Assembly: GCF_006334915.2 (NCBI RefSeq)
Contig: NZ_VDMA02000013.1
Coordinates: forward strand, 1-64,000
DNA length: 64,000 nt
Direction of reading: 5' to 3'
DNA from: Microbispora catharanthi
Lineage (GTDB): Bacteria > Actinomycetota > Actinomycetes > Streptosporangiales > Streptosporangiaceae
The position numbers and the translations under genes were made by a program. This document shows positions 1 through 13,103 of the stretch, piece by piece (positions within the stretch are counted from its first letter, which is position 1; each line of letters starts with the position of its first letter). The notes below the pieces were generated by a model. It searched no databases and was not told where the DNA came from. It was given only the letters and a program-made list of their open reading frames with translations.

Positions 1-4481
<4,481 letters not shown>

Positions 4482-4491
4482 GCGCGGCGCC

Positions 4492-5832
4492 TCAGGGCTG
4501 ACGGGTCGGGGCCGGGCCCGGGGCCGGGCCAGAGGTGGGGACGGTGCGACGGCCCCGGACCCGCGCCGCCCGGCGCAGGTCCTCCAGCACCGCCCGGGCG
4601 GCCCGCCGTCCGGAGACCAGCGCACCCTGGTGGGAGCCGGTGTCCCTGTGGTCGCCGCACACGTAGCGCCGGGCGCCCAGCCCCACGACCTCGAGACGTA
4701 CTGGGCGGCGCAGCGGCATCGGGGGCGGCATGGCGGGCAGGGCCGCCTCGATCGCGTAGGTGGCGACGTGCTCCCACGACGAGGTGTCGCCGTAGACGGT
4801 GTCACCGTAAATCTCGGCGAGCCGGGCCCGCACCCGGGGCTCGTCCCGGTCCGTGTGGACGCCGAGGACCGAGGTGGAGATCAGGGCGCGGCCGTCGGCG
4901 GAATACTCGGGCGCGGCGTCGGTGACCACGATCGTGTCGGTGATCACTCCCTTGGCGTCCACGACCAGCGTGGGCTCGCCGAGAGGTGAGGCGGGGGCGG
5001 CGTGGTAGAAGGTCGTGACCGGCCGCATGGCGGGCACCGGCAGGCCGGGCACCAGCCGTCCCGCGGTGGGCGGGTCCACCGCCACCACCACGGCGGCGCC
5101 CGGGATCTCTCCCCCGTCCGCGAGGGCCACGCCGTCGGGGGTCAGCGCGCCGACCGGCGTCTCCAGCGAGATCGCGTCCTCCGGCAGGCGGGCGGCGAGC
5201 TGAGCGGGGACCCGCTCCATGCCGAGGGCCGGCACGCCGATCCTGCCGCGGGAGAACGACCGCCAGAGAAGGTGGAAGATCCTGCCGGAGGTCTCCAGCT
5301 CCCGCTCCAGCACGACTCCCGCGAGGAGGGGGCGGAACAGGTTCTCGACGATCTCGGGAGACGCGCCCCAGCGCCGCAGCTCGGCCAGGGTGGTGCGCTC
5401 GGCGCCGCCGCGCCGCCGTACGAGGAAGTCGGGGAGCAGCAGGTCGCGGGCGGTCACCGCGGCGAGCACCGCCTTGTCGAACGGCGTGCCCACCGGGGCG
5501 AGCAAACCGCTGAGCGCGTGCCGAGGGTGCCGCCAGGGCAGCACGACCCGCTCGCGCCGGCCGTCCCTGAAGATCATCGCTCCGTTGGTGAACCGCCGCA
5601 GGTCCAGCGCGCCGATGTCGAGGACCCGGCCGACCTCGGGATAGCTGGTGTTGAAGATCTGGAAACCCCGATCGAGCCGGAAGCCGTCCACGAGGTCGGT
5701 GCGGATCCGGCCGCCCACGCCGTCGGACGCCTCCAGGACGCGGACCGGCACCCCCTCCTGACGCAGGTGCCAGGCGCAGGCGAGGCCCGCGAGCCCCGCG
5801 CCGACGACGATCACCGTGGCGGGCTGTGGCAT
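4492..5832 (-). CDS. FAD-dependent oxidoreductase, amine oxidase / protoporphyrinogen-oxidase-like
   Basis: This is a 446-residue flavoprotein. A Rossmann FAD motif lies at the very N-terminus (VIVVGAGLAGLACAWHL), followed by an acidic ribose-binding residue and the GG-R motif (VGGRIRTDLVDGFRLDRGFQ) typical of the amine oxidase/PPOX/phytoene desaturase clan. A C-terminal FAD contact lies near ARRYVCGDHRDTGSHQGA. The start at 5832 is chosen because GGGGAGGAG lies just upstream and the longer open frame has no conserved sequence. The substrate cannot be read from sequence. The gene converges on the histidine kinase with a 10-bp gap and no hairpin between them. Confidence 0.85.
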   Translation of the reverse strand: MPQPATVIVVGAGLAGLACAWHLRQEGVPVRVLEASDGVGGRIRTDLVDGFRLDRGFQIFNTSYPEVGRVLDIGALDLRRFTNGAMIFRDGRRERVVLPWRHPRHALSGLLAPVGTPFDKAVLAAVTARDLLLPDFLVRRRGGAERTTLAELRRWGASPEIVENLFRPLLAGVVLERELETSGRIFHLLWRSFSRGRIGVPALGMERVPAQLAARLPEDAISLETPVGALTPDGVALADGGEIPGAAVVVAVDPPTAGRLVPGLPVPAMRPVTTFYHAAPASPLGEPTLVVDAKGVITDTIVVTDAAPEYSADGRALISTSVLGVHTDRDEPRVRARLAEIYGDTVYGDTSSWEHVATYAIEAALPAMPPPMPLRRPVRLEVVGLGARRYVCGDHRDTGSHQGALVSGRRAARAVLEDLRRAARVRGRRTVPTSGPAPGPAPTRQP

Positions 5833-6298
5833 GAGCGGGTCTCCTCCCCTACCGGCCGCACGCGCGACGGCTCCCTTAAGGGACTTCGAACCGGAACGTC
5901 GGGGCGGATGCAGCGGCTCCGCACGAGCGCGGGGCCGGGGTGAGAGGTCAGATCTGTGATCGTTCACAGACCGTGCGGCATGCGGGACTGAAAATTTCAC
6001 CGATCGGCGCGCGATGTCGAGATGCAGGTGACGCCCCCAGGATGGCTCCTACCAGCCGAGATCGACATACCTGGACGCGTCGGATGATTGCGTTCACATT
6101 GGTGAATCGGAGCTGATTGACCACACCGCCGGTCTCGCGTTGTGATGACGCACCCCGGCGCATCCCGTCGCACCGTACCCGCCCGGGGCAGGTCCGACCC
6201 GGAGGTCCCGCCTCGGAGAACCCCGATCACGTCCGTGCTTCCGGCGCCCTCACGGCCGAACGCCGCACCCCCATCGGCACCCCCTCATGGAGTTCCAG
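5833..6298. promoter_or_regulatory. 466-bp intergenic region with two palindromes
   Basis: This is the only gene-free stretch over 300 bp. It holds a perfect inverted repeat TCTGTGA-TCGT-TCACAGA at 5953-5970 and a second one, TTCAC-ATTG-GTGAA, at 6093-6106. Both contain CGTTCACA. They lie between the divergent flavoprotein and rhamnogalacturonan lyase genes and are plausible operators for one regulator (LacI- or GntR-type would suit a polysaccharide lyase). The small open frames here lack ribosome-binding sites and look spurious. Confidence 0.5.
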
Positions 6299-8617
6299 AT
6301 GACCACACGACGAAGATCCGCTCTGGTCGCCGCCGTGGCCTCGGCCGCCGCGCTCGCGGGGGCCGGGGTCCTGCCGGCCCTGCCCGCCTCGGCTGCGGCG
6401 GGCTGCCGGGTGGACTACCAGGTGACCAACCAGTGGCAGGGCGGGTTCGGCGCCGCCGTCACGATCACCAATCTCGGCGACGCGATCGCCGGCTGGACGC
6501 TCACCTGGTCGTACACCGCCGGCCAGACCGTCACGCAGGCGTGGAACGCCACGGTCACCCAGAGCGGCGCGCAGGTCAGCGCGAAGGACGCCGGTTACAA
6601 CGCCTCGATCCCCACCGGCGGCACGGCGTCGTTCGGCTTCAACGGCTCGTGGAACGACTCGTCCAACCCCGTGCCCGCGAGTTTCGCGCTCAACGGCACC
6701 ACCTGCACCGGCGGGGTCACGAGCAGCCCCACTGCGAGTCCCAGCGCGAGTCCCAGCGCGAGTCCCAGCGCGAGTCCCAGCGCGAGCCCGGCCCAGTCGC
6801 CCTCCGCGAGCCCCACGCCGAGCCCCACGCCCAGCCCTTCCGCGAGTCCCACGAGCATCCCTGCGGGCGCGCGGCAGATGGAGGACCTCAACCGCGGCCT
6901 GATCAGCGTGCGGTCGGGCAGCGGCAACCTGGTCTCCTGGCGCCTGCTCGGCACCGAGAGCATCGGCACGGGTTTCAACGTCTACCGCGGCTCGACGAAG
7001 CTGAACTCCTCGCCGATCACCGACTCCACGAACTACTTCGACTCCGGGGCCGCCGCCGACGCCACGTACACCGTGCGGGCCGTGGTGAACGGCGCGGAGC
7101 AGGCGGCGTCGGAGACGTCGCTGCGCTTCACCGGCGGCGACCACCTCGACGTGCCCATCCAGCCGCCGTCCGGCGGCACCACACCCGACGGGGTGGCCTA
7201 CACCTACAGCGCCAACGACGCGAGCGTGGGCGACCTCGACGGCGACGGACAGTACGAGATCGTGCTGAAGTGGGACCCGTCCAACGCCAAGGACAACTCC
7301 CAGTCCGGCTACACCGGCAACGTGTTCGTCGACGCGTACAAGCTCAACGGCACCCGCATGTGGCGGATCGACCTCGGCCGCAACATCCGCGCCGGCGCCC
7401 ACTACACGCAGTTCCAGGTGTACGACTACGACGGCGACGGCAAGGCCGAGGTGGCGTTGAAGACCGCCGACGGCACCAAGGACGGCACCGGGAAGGTCAT
7501 CGGCAGCTCCTCGGCCGACTACCGCAACTCCTCCGGCTACGTCCTGTCCGGTCCCGAATACCTGACGATGTTCAACGGCCAGACCGGCGCCGCGATGTCC
7601 ACGGTCAACTACGACCCGCCGCGCGGGACGGTCTCCTCGTGGGGCGACTCCTACGGCAACCGCGTGGACCGCTTCCTCGCCGCCACCGCCTACCTTGACG
7701 GCACCCGCCCGTCGCTGATCATGTCGCGCGGCTACTACACCCGCACGGTCATCGCGGCCTGGGACTTCCGCAACGGCACGCTGACCAAGCGGTGGACGTT
7801 CGACTCCAACTCCGCCGGCAGCCAGTACACCGGACAGGGCAACCACAACCTCGCCGTCGCCGACGTGGACGCCGACGGCAAGGACGAGATCGTCTTCGGC
7901 GCGATGGCGATCAACGACAACGGCTCGGCGCTGTGGAACACCCGCAACGGCCACGGCGACGCCCTGCACGTCGGCGACCTCGACCCGTCGCACGCCGGGC
8001 TGGAGGTGTTCAAGGTGGACGAGGACACCAGCAAGCCCGCGGCGTGGATGGCCGACGCCCGCACCGGCTCGATCATCTGGAGCAACGCCTCCTGCGGCTG
8101 CGACAACGGCCGCGGCGTCTCCGACGACATCTGGTCCGGCAGCCCGGGCGCCGAGTCGTGGTCGTCCGCCGTCAGCGGCGTCTACAACACCAGGGGGCAG
8201 AACGTCGGGCGCAAGCCGGGCTCGGCGAACTTCCTCGCCTGGTGGGACGCCGACCCCGTCCGCGAGTTGCTCGACGGCACCCACATCGACAAGTACGGCA
8301 CGAGCGGCGACACCCGGCTGCTGACGGCCTCCGGGGTGCACTCCAACAACGGCACCAAGTCCACCCCGTCCCTGTCGGCCGACCTGTTCGGCGACTGGCG
8401 CGAGGAGGTCGTCTGGCCGACGAGCGACAACACCGCCCTGCGGATTTACAGCACGACCACGGCGGCGAGCCGCCAGATCTACACGCTGATGCACGACCCG
8501 GTATACCGGGCGGCGGTCGCCTGGCAGAACACCGCCTACAACCAGCCGCCCCACACGGGCTTCTTCCTCGGGGACGGCATGGCGACGCCCGCCAGGCCGA
8601 ACATCTATCTGAGGTGA
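6299..8617 (+). CDS. Secreted rhamnogalacturonan lyase (PL11) with CBM2
   Basis: This 772-residue exoenzyme should cleave the rhamnogalacturonan-I backbone of pectin by beta-elimination. It has an N-terminal signal peptide (twin-Arg-like MTTRRRSALV, hydrophobic core, ASA-A cleavage). A family 2 carbohydrate-binding module follows (about residues 36-140, with typical GWTLTWSY and a Cys pair), then a Ser/Pro/Ala linker. The PL11 catalytic part opens with QMEDLNRGLISV. It contains repeated calcium-loop-like DLDGDGQYE, DYDGDGKAE and DVDADGKDE motifs of the beta-propeller, and ends FLGDGMATP. The start at 6299 is preferred to an in-frame ATG at 6287 because GGAG at 6289-6292 is correctly spaced for it. 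Confidence 0.93.
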   Translation: MTTRRRSALVAAVASAAALAGAGVLPALPASAAAGCRVDYQVTNQWQGGFGAAVTITNLGDAIAGWTLTWSYTAGQTVTQAWNATVTQSGAQVSAKDAGYNASIPTGGTASFGFNGSWNDSSNPVPASFALNGTTCTGGVTSSPTASPSASPSASPSASPSASPAQSPSASPTPSPTPSPSASPTSIPAGARQMEDLNRGLISVRSGSGNLVSWRLLGTESIGTGFNVYRGSTKLNSSPITDSTNYFDSGAAADATYTVRAVVNGAEQAASETSLRFTGGDHLDVPIQPPSGGTTPDGVAYTYSANDASVGDLDGDGQYEIVLKWDPSNAKDNSQSGYTGNVFVDAYKLNGTRMWRIDLGRNIRAGAHYTQFQVYDYDGDGKAEVALKTADGTKDGTGKVIGSSSADYRNSSGYVLSGPEYLTMFNGQTGAAMSTVNYDPPRGTVSSWGDSYGNRVDRFLAATAYLDGTRPSLIMSRGYYTRTVIAAWDFRNGTLTKRWTFDSNSAGSQYTGQGNHNLAVADVDADGKDEIVFGAMAINDNGSALWNTRNGHGDALHVGDLDPSHAGLEVFKVDEDTSKPAAWMADARTGSIIWSNASCGCDNGRGVSDDIWSGSPGAESWSSAVSGVYNTRGQNVGRKPGSANFLAWWDADPVRELLDGTHIDKYGTSGDTRLLTASGVHSNNGTKSTPSLSADLFGDWREEVVWPTSDNTALRIYSTTTAASRQIYTLMHDPVYRAAVAWQNTAYNQPPHTGFFLGDGMATPARPNIYLR
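6734..6781 (+). repeat. 12-bp tandem repeat in CBM2-PL11 linker
   Basis: Four perfect copies of GCGAGTCCCAGC encode (Ala)-Ser-Pro-Ser linker residues, with a degenerate continuation to about 6850. They form the flexible linker between the binding module and the catalytic module and are prone to length variation. Confidence 0.9.
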
Positions 8618-8622
8618 GACCC

Positions 8623-8662
8623 CGGCGGCCGCGGACACACCTGGCGAGGTCCGCGGCCGCCG
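8623..8662 (+). terminator. Terminator of the PL11 gene
   Basis: A perfect 14-bp stem (8623-8636 with 8649-8662) with a 12-nt loop lies 5 nt after the lyase stop and between convergent genes, so it may serve both. There is no U-tract, as is usual in GC-rich actinomycetes. Confidence 0.75.
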
Positions 8663-8683
8663 CGCCGGGCACGCCCGAAGCGC

Positions 8684-9118
8684 TCAGCCCGGGGCCTCCG
8701 TGAGACACAGACCGAGCTGGGTGTACAGCTCCAACTGGTCGAAGTACTCCCGGTGGGTCTTGATCTTGCCGTCCTCGACGAAGGACGCACAGGTGCCGCG
8801 GAAAGTGACCGGGCGACCGGTCCCCTCCAGTTCGCGCCCGTTCGGCAGCAGGAGAGGCCCACGGTGCGTGCCCGTGGCCGTCCACTCCACCATCAAGGGC
8901 GTTTCGCAGGTGACGGCTTCGTACCACACGATCAGCTGGAAGTCCGGAAAGCTCTTGAAGACCTGCTCGTACATCCACGCGATCTGCTCATGTCCCTCCG
9001 CCACACCGAAGGGCGAGACGAGGACGGCGTCCGGACTGAAGGTCTCGAGCACGCCCTCCAGATCGTGTTCGTTGAGCGCGTCGGCCAGCTGGCGTTTCAC
9101 AGCCCATGAATCGGACAT
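8684..9118 (-). CDS. SnoaL-like / NTF2-fold protein
   Basis: This 144-residue protein has the one-domain NTF2-like pattern: an N-terminal helix (ALNEHDLEGVLETFSPDAVL), GHEQIAWMYEQVFKSFPDF, then strands ending GKIKTHREYFDQLELYTQLG. Family members include polyketide cyclases, ketosteroid isomerases and non-catalytic proteins, so the activity is unknown. A clear paralogue lies at 54730-55242 (shared GHEQI-W, GTGRPV, YDQL/FDQL blocks). It is monocistronic, converges on the PL11 gene and is divergent from the site-2 protease. Confidence 0.8.
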   Translation of the reverse strand: MSDSWAVKRQLADALNEHDLEGVLETFSPDAVLVSPFGVAEGHEQIAWMYEQVFKSFPDFQLIVWYEAVTCETPLMVEWTATGTHRGPLLLPNGRELEGTGRPVTFRGTCASFVEDGKIKTHREYFDQLELYTQLGLCLTEAPG

Positions 9119-9371
9119 GACGACAGTCCTTCGACGGTCGGTACGTAACGCAGGCCAACAACTTTAGCCAGAGGCCGGTCAGGCGCTGCCCACGATTACG
9201 TCGCCGGAGCACCACGAGCGGGTTCCGGTTCTCACACGGTTACCCGGTTTCCGCACGGCGGTTCCGGCGGCGTTTCGCTGACCGCGCCGACGTCTCCAAG
9301 TCCCCACCCTCCGCTTGACCTGCGCCTTTGTGGGTAGGCCAGTCACAGCGGAGGGCCGTGGGGGTGGCAGG

Positions 9372-10649
9372 ATGCGATCGTCGATCAGTCTCGGCCGCGT
9401 GGGCGGGGTTCCGGTCGGGCTCAACATCAGCGTCGTCGTGATCGTCGTGATCCTGGTGATCGGGCTGGCCTTCGGCCGCTTCCCCATCGCCTTCCCCGGC
9501 CTCTCGACGGCGGCGTACGTGCTGGCCGCGGTGGTGTCGGCCCTGCTCTTCCTGGCCTCGTTGCTCGCGCACGAGGTGGCCCACGCGATCGTCGCCAAAC
9601 GGCACGGCCTGGAGGTCAACGGCATCACGCTCTGGCTGCTCGGCGGGGTCGCCGAACTGCGCGGGGAGCCCCGCTCCCCCGGCGCCGACCTCAAGATCGC
9701 CGGAGTGGGGCCGCTGACCAGCGTCGTGCTCGGCGGCCTCTTCGCCCTCGTGTCCTGGGGGGTTTCGGTCATCGGCGCACCACCGCTGATCAGCGGGATG
9801 TTCGGCTACCTGGCCGCGGTGAACGTGCTGCTGGCCGTGTTCAACCTGGTGCCCGCCGCGCCGCTGGACGGCGGCCGGGTGCTGCGCGCCTTCCTGTGGG
9901 CACGCTGGCACGACCGCCTGCGGGCCGCCGTGGCCGCCGCCCGGGCCGGCCGGGTCTTCGGCTACGTCCTGATCGCGATCGGCTTCCTCAACCTCGTCTC
10001 CGGTCTCAGCCTCCAGGGGTTCTGGCTGGCCCTGATCGGCCTGTTCCTGGTGAACGCGGCCACCGCGGAGGAGCAGCAGACGCAGATCGACGCCGCTCTG
10101 CACGGGATCACGGTGGGTGAGGTGATGTCGCGTGATCCGGTCGTCGCCCACCCCGACGAGACCGTGGCGGGCCTGGTCGACCGGCTCGTGCTGCGCCATC
10201 ACCTGTCCACCTATCCGCTGCGGGACGACGACGGCCGGTTCGCGGGACTGGTGACGCTGGGCCGCGTCCGGCGCGTGCCACCCGACGACCGCGTGATCAC
10301 CAGGTTGCGGGAGATCGCGTGCCCGCCGTCGGACGTGCCCACCGCCCGCCCCGGCGACCAGCTCACGGAGTTGCTCCAGCGGATGAGCGGGTGCACGGAC
10401 GGCCGGGCCGTGGTGCTCGACGACGACGGTCACCTGGTCGGCCTGGTCACCCCCACCGACATCAGCCGGACCATCCAGACGGTGGACCTGCGGGCGCACG
10501 AGCCGTACCGGACGCCGCGCGGCGCCGACCTCGCCCCGCCGCCTCCCGGAGACCGCACCCCGGGCGGACCCTCTTCCGGCGGCTCTGCTCCCGGCGGCCC
10601 TGCTCCCGGCGGCACGGTCCCGCCGGCCGGTCGCCGCGACGCCGCCTGA
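9372..10649 (+). CDS. Site-2-protease family membrane metalloprotease with CBS pair
   Basis: This 425-residue polytopic membrane protein should cleave substrates within the membrane. An early helix carries the zinc motif LLAHEVAHAIVAKRHG (HExxH) and a later helix carries PLDGGRVLRAFLW, the second metal-binding motif of the S2P family. Several other hydrophobic helices surround these. A cytoplasmic CBS pair follows (about residues 245-375: GEVMSRDPVVAHPDETVAGLV and HLVGLVTPTDISRTIQ), which in this family may sense adenine nucleotides. The C-terminus is a Gly/Pro-rich tail. The start at 9372 begins the conserved MRSSISLGRVGGVPVGLN; the longer frame upstream is not conserved-looking. Confidence 0.9.
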   Translation: MRSSISLGRVGGVPVGLNISVVVIVVILVIGLAFGRFPIAFPGLSTAAYVLAAVVSALLFLASLLAHEVAHAIVAKRHGLEVNGITLWLLGGVAELRGEPRSPGADLKIAGVGPLTSVVLGGLFALVSWGVSVIGAPPLISGMFGYLAAVNVLLAVFNLVPAAPLDGGRVLRAFLWARWHDRLRAAVAAARAGRVFGYVLIAIGFLNLVSGLSLQGFWLALIGLFLVNAATAEEQQTQIDAALHGITVGEVMSRDPVVAHPDETVAGLVDRLVLRHHLSTYPLRDDDGRFAGLVTLGRVRRVPPDDRVITRLREIACPPSDVPTARPGDQLTELLQRMSGCTDGRAVVLDDDGHLVGLVTPTDISRTIQTVDLRAHEPYRTPRGADLAPPPPGDRTPGGPSSGGSAPGGPAPGGTVPPAGRRDAA

Positions 10650-10696
10650 ACGCCGCCCCGGCCCTGCGTCATCCGGTGCGGGTCATTCGGCCCGGG

Positions 10697-10867
10697 TCAC
10701 TCGTCGGCGGGTTCCTCGACGTCGTCGGGCGAGTCGGCGCCGGGGGCGTGCCAGTCGCCGGACGCGCCGCCGTCCAGGTCCGCGCCGGGCTCCACGTCGG
10801 GCGACTGCGCCAGCGGCGGCAGCCGGTCAGGGATCAGGTGCTCCGGCCCCGCGTTGTCCTTGGGCAT
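10697..10867 (-). CDS. Small acidic hypothetical protein (56 aa)
   Basis: A short reading frame beginning MPKDNAGPEHLIPDRLPP is preceded by a strong AGGAGG ribosome-binding site, which decides the start and supports translation. It is rich in Asp, Glu, Pro and Gly, has no hydrophobic segment and looks disordered. I do not recognise the family. It is divergent from the SigR-like gene and shares a 206-bp intergenic region with it. Confidence 0.55.
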   Translation of the reverse strand: MPKDNAGPEHLIPDRLPPLAQSPDVEPGADLDGGASGDWHAPGADSPDDVEEPADE

Positions 10868-11073
10868 GGCCTCCTCCTCGGGCTGCTGCCTCTCCGTCTT
10901 CGCGTACCCCCGGGTGGCGCGGGCATTCGGTCGGGGGCGCAGGACGGGCCGCGGTAGCCGAAAACAGATGCGCGAGCCGTGTTGAAAGGGAGACCAGGGG
11001 TAGGCGGACGGTGCGACCGGACCGGACAAAGCGGTCGTAACTGATAGAGGCAGGCTCTCAAGGAGGTGGGGAT

Positions 11074-11691
11074 ATGACGATCGTCGACGACACGGCGGTC
11101 GAACGGCGGCGGCTGCGGTTCGAGCGGGACGCGCTGCCGTACATCGACCAGATCTACGCCGGCGCCCTACGGCTCGCTCGAAACCCCGCCGACGCCGAAG
11201 ACCTGGTGCAGGACGTCTACATGCGGGCCTTCAGCAACTTCCACCAGTTCCGCGAGGGCACGAACCTGCGGGCCTGGCTGTACCGCATCCTGACCAACAC
11301 CTACATCAACACCTACCGGAGGCAGCAGCGGCAGCCGCAGCGGTCCGCGACCGAGGACGTGGAGGACTGGCAGCTCGCCGAGGCGGCCTCGCACACCTCC
11401 TCGGGGCTCAAGTCGGCCGAGGTGGAGGCCCTGGAGGGGCTGCCCGACTCCCGGGTGAAGCAGGCGCTGCAGGAGCTGCCCGAGGACTTCCGGCTGGCGG
11501 TCTACCTCGCCGACGTGGAGGGCTTCGCCTACAAGGAGATCGCGCAGATCATGGACGTCCCCATCGGCACGGTCATGTCACGGCTCCACCGGGGGCGCCG
11601 CCAGCTGCGGACCAAGCTGGAGGACTACGCCGCCGAACTCGGCCTGCTCCGGTCGGCGAGCGCCGCCGCACGGGACGGCGAGAAGACCTGA
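11074..11691 (+). CDS. sigR: SigR-like ECF RNA polymerase sigma factor
   Basis: This 205-residue protein has sigma region 2 ([44 protein letters not shown]) and region 4 ([45 protein letters not shown]). It matches, from memory, the thiol-oxidative-stress sigma factor SigR group of actinomycetes. AAGGAGG stands a few bases upstream. In the classical locus the next gene encodes the zinc-containing redox anti-sigma RsrA; here the next gene is unrelated and on the other strand. It could therefore be a paralogue with a distant or no anti-sigma factor. Confidence 0.9.
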   Translation: MTIVDDTAVERRRLRFERDALPYIDQIYAGALRLARNPADAEDLVQDVYMRAFSNFHQFREGTNLRAWLYRILTNTYINTYRRQQRQPQRSATEDVEDWQLAEAASHTSSGLKSAEVEALEGLPDSRVKQALQELPEDFRLAVYLADVEGFAYKEIAQIMDVPIGTVMSRLHRGRRQLRTKLEDYAAELGLLRSASAAARDGEKT

Positions 11692-11692
11692 C

Positions 11693-12061
11693 TCAGGCGT
11701 CCTCGCGCTCAGGGTTCTCCAGCCGGAAGAAGTTGCTCGGGCTGCCGTCCTTGCGGTGCTCCTGGTAGATGAAGTTGAGCTTGCGCTCCTCGAACGTCGT
11801 GAACCACTCGTCCCAGGAGATCTCCTTCAGGTCGCCGCCGCCGTAGCCCGGGAAGTCGAACCGGAGGACCCCTGGACGGCCCTCGTGCTCGGTGCCGGGG
11901 ACGGTGGCGGGTTTGGCGTCCCGCTCCTCGGCCCAGCGCCTGATCACCTCGTGGTCGGTCGTGATCAGGCTGCGTCCCGGGCGCTCCTCGTGCTCCTCCG
12001 AGGAGGAGACTTCCTGCTCGTACTTGTGCTCGCCGGTGACCGGGTGGTGCTGCTCGGACAT
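11693..12061 (-). CDS. Conserved small hydrophilic protein (122 aa)
   Basis: This soluble, charged protein has a variable His/Glu-rich N-terminus. Its C-terminal half (HEVIRRWAEERDAKPATVPGT, then LKEISWDEWFTTFEERKLNFIYQ) recurs in actinobacterial proteins that I recall being mislabelled as 1,4-alpha-glucan branching enzyme because of short similarity. No catalytic motif is visible. It lies downstream of the LigD-like gene on the same strand, with 43 bp between them, so they may be co-transcribed. It ends 1 bp from the convergent sigma-factor stop. Confidence 0.7.
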   Translation of the reverse strand: MSEQHHPVTGEHKYEQEVSSSEEHEERPGRSLITTDHEVIRRWAEERDAKPATVPGTEHEGRPGVLRFDFPGYGGGDLKEISWDEWFTTFEERKLNFIYQEHRKDGSPSNFFRLENPEREDA

Positions 12062-12104
12062 CTCGACACCTCCCCCTCGTGCTCCCTACCCCGCACCACC
12101 GGCC

Positions 12105-13103
12105 TTACCCTGAGGCCTTCCCGGGCAGCCGCACCCAGGCGGGAGACTCCTCCCCCGGCGCGTACGCGGAGCCGAGGCGCTTGCCCACCACACCGGGCAG
12201 GCCCTGCTCGGCCGCCGCCCGCCGCACCGCGTCCACCTCCCCGGGCCAGGACGGCGCCGTCTGCCAGCGCGGCCCGTCGACCGCGAGGTCCTCCAGGCCC
12301 GCACGGCGGCGTTCGAACGGCTCGTCCAGCAACGACCGGCCGTCGTCGTAGAGCAGGTCGTAGGCCACGTAGACGGGGGTGCCCGCGAACGTGACGACCT
12401 CGCCGTCGAGCACGGCGGCCCTGCTGCCGAACGCCTCGGCCAGCGGGCGCAGCCGGCGGTGCTCCCCGGTGACGTCCGCGCCGCCCGCGTCGCGCAGGGT
12501 GAGCCTGCCGCCCTCCACGTACGCGAGCGCCCGCGCGCCGTCCCACCAGAACTCCCAGGCGTACGCCTCCGGGTCGCGCGGCACGCGGGCGCGGGTGACC
12601 GGCGTCATCGGCGCGAGCGAGGCGGGCGGAGGTGCCCACCGCCCGCTGGGCGGGTCCATCCGGTGGATCATCCAGTTGCGGCCCCGGGTCTGGAACAGCA
12701 CGTAGCGGCCCGCGACCCGGGAGCCGCTCAGCACGATCTTGACCTCGCGGTCGCTCCACTTCTCGGTCGCGTAGTGGCCGCGGTCCCAGATCGTCATCGT
12801 GCCGCCGCCGTACTCGCCCTTGGGGATGTCGCCCTCGAACCGGGCGTACTCCATTGGGTGGTCCTCGGTGTGGACGGCGAGGTGGTTGGTCGCGGGGTCG
12901 GGCGGCAGGCCCTTGGGGATCGCCCAGGAGACCAGCACCCCGCCGCGCTCCAGGCGCAGGTCCCAGTGCAGGGACCTGGCGTGGTGCTCCTGGATGACGA
13001 ACGTGTCGTCCTCGCCCCGCGGCAGCGGCCCTTCGGCGGGGACCGGCTCGCTGGTGCGCGTCGCGTCGCGCTTGGCCCGGTAGGTCTCGAGTTTGTCCGT
13101 CAT
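12105..13103 (-). CDS. LigD-type 3'-phosphoesterase fused to a degenerate DNA ligase domain
   Basis: This is a 332-residue protein. Residues about 30-155 are a LigD 3'-phosphoesterase domain (FVIQEHHARSLHWDLRLE, WAIPKG, EGDIPKGEYGGGTMTIWD), which trims 3' ends during non-homologous end joining. Residues 175-330 follow the ATP-dependent ligase adenylation domain but with damaged motifs. Motif I (ExKxDGxR) reads EFWWDGAR, so the AMP-accepting Lys is Trp186. Motif III (LDGEVV) is kept. Motif IV reads PGVVGKR and motif V has Arg for Lys. The C-terminal OB domain is absent. It should be a phosphoesterase with a pseudo-ligase. No Ku or polymerase gene is nearby. The start at 13103 begins MTDKLETYRAKR. 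Confidence 0.87.
   Translation of the reverse strand: MTDKLETYRAKRDATRTSEPVPAEGPLPRGEDDTFVIQEHHARSLHWDLRLERGGVLVSWAIPKGLPPDPATNHLAVHTEDHPMEYARFEGDIPKGEYGGGTMTIWDRGHYATEKWSDREVKIVLSGSRVAGRYVLFQTRGRNWMIHRMDPPSGRWAPPPASLAPMTPVTRARVPRDPEAYAWEFWWDGARALAYVEGGRLTLRDAGGADVTGEHRRLRPLAEAFGSRAAVLDGEVVTFAGTPVYVAYDLLYDDGRSLLDEPFERRRAGLEDLAVDGPRWQTAPSWPGEVDAVRRAAAEQGLPGVVGKRLGSAYAPGEESPAWVRLPGKASG

Noticed and set aside
5953..5970. CRP-type site (TGTGA/TCACA)
   Set aside because: The spacer between half-sites is 4 bp, not the 6 bp of CRP sites, so I kept it only as a generic palindrome.
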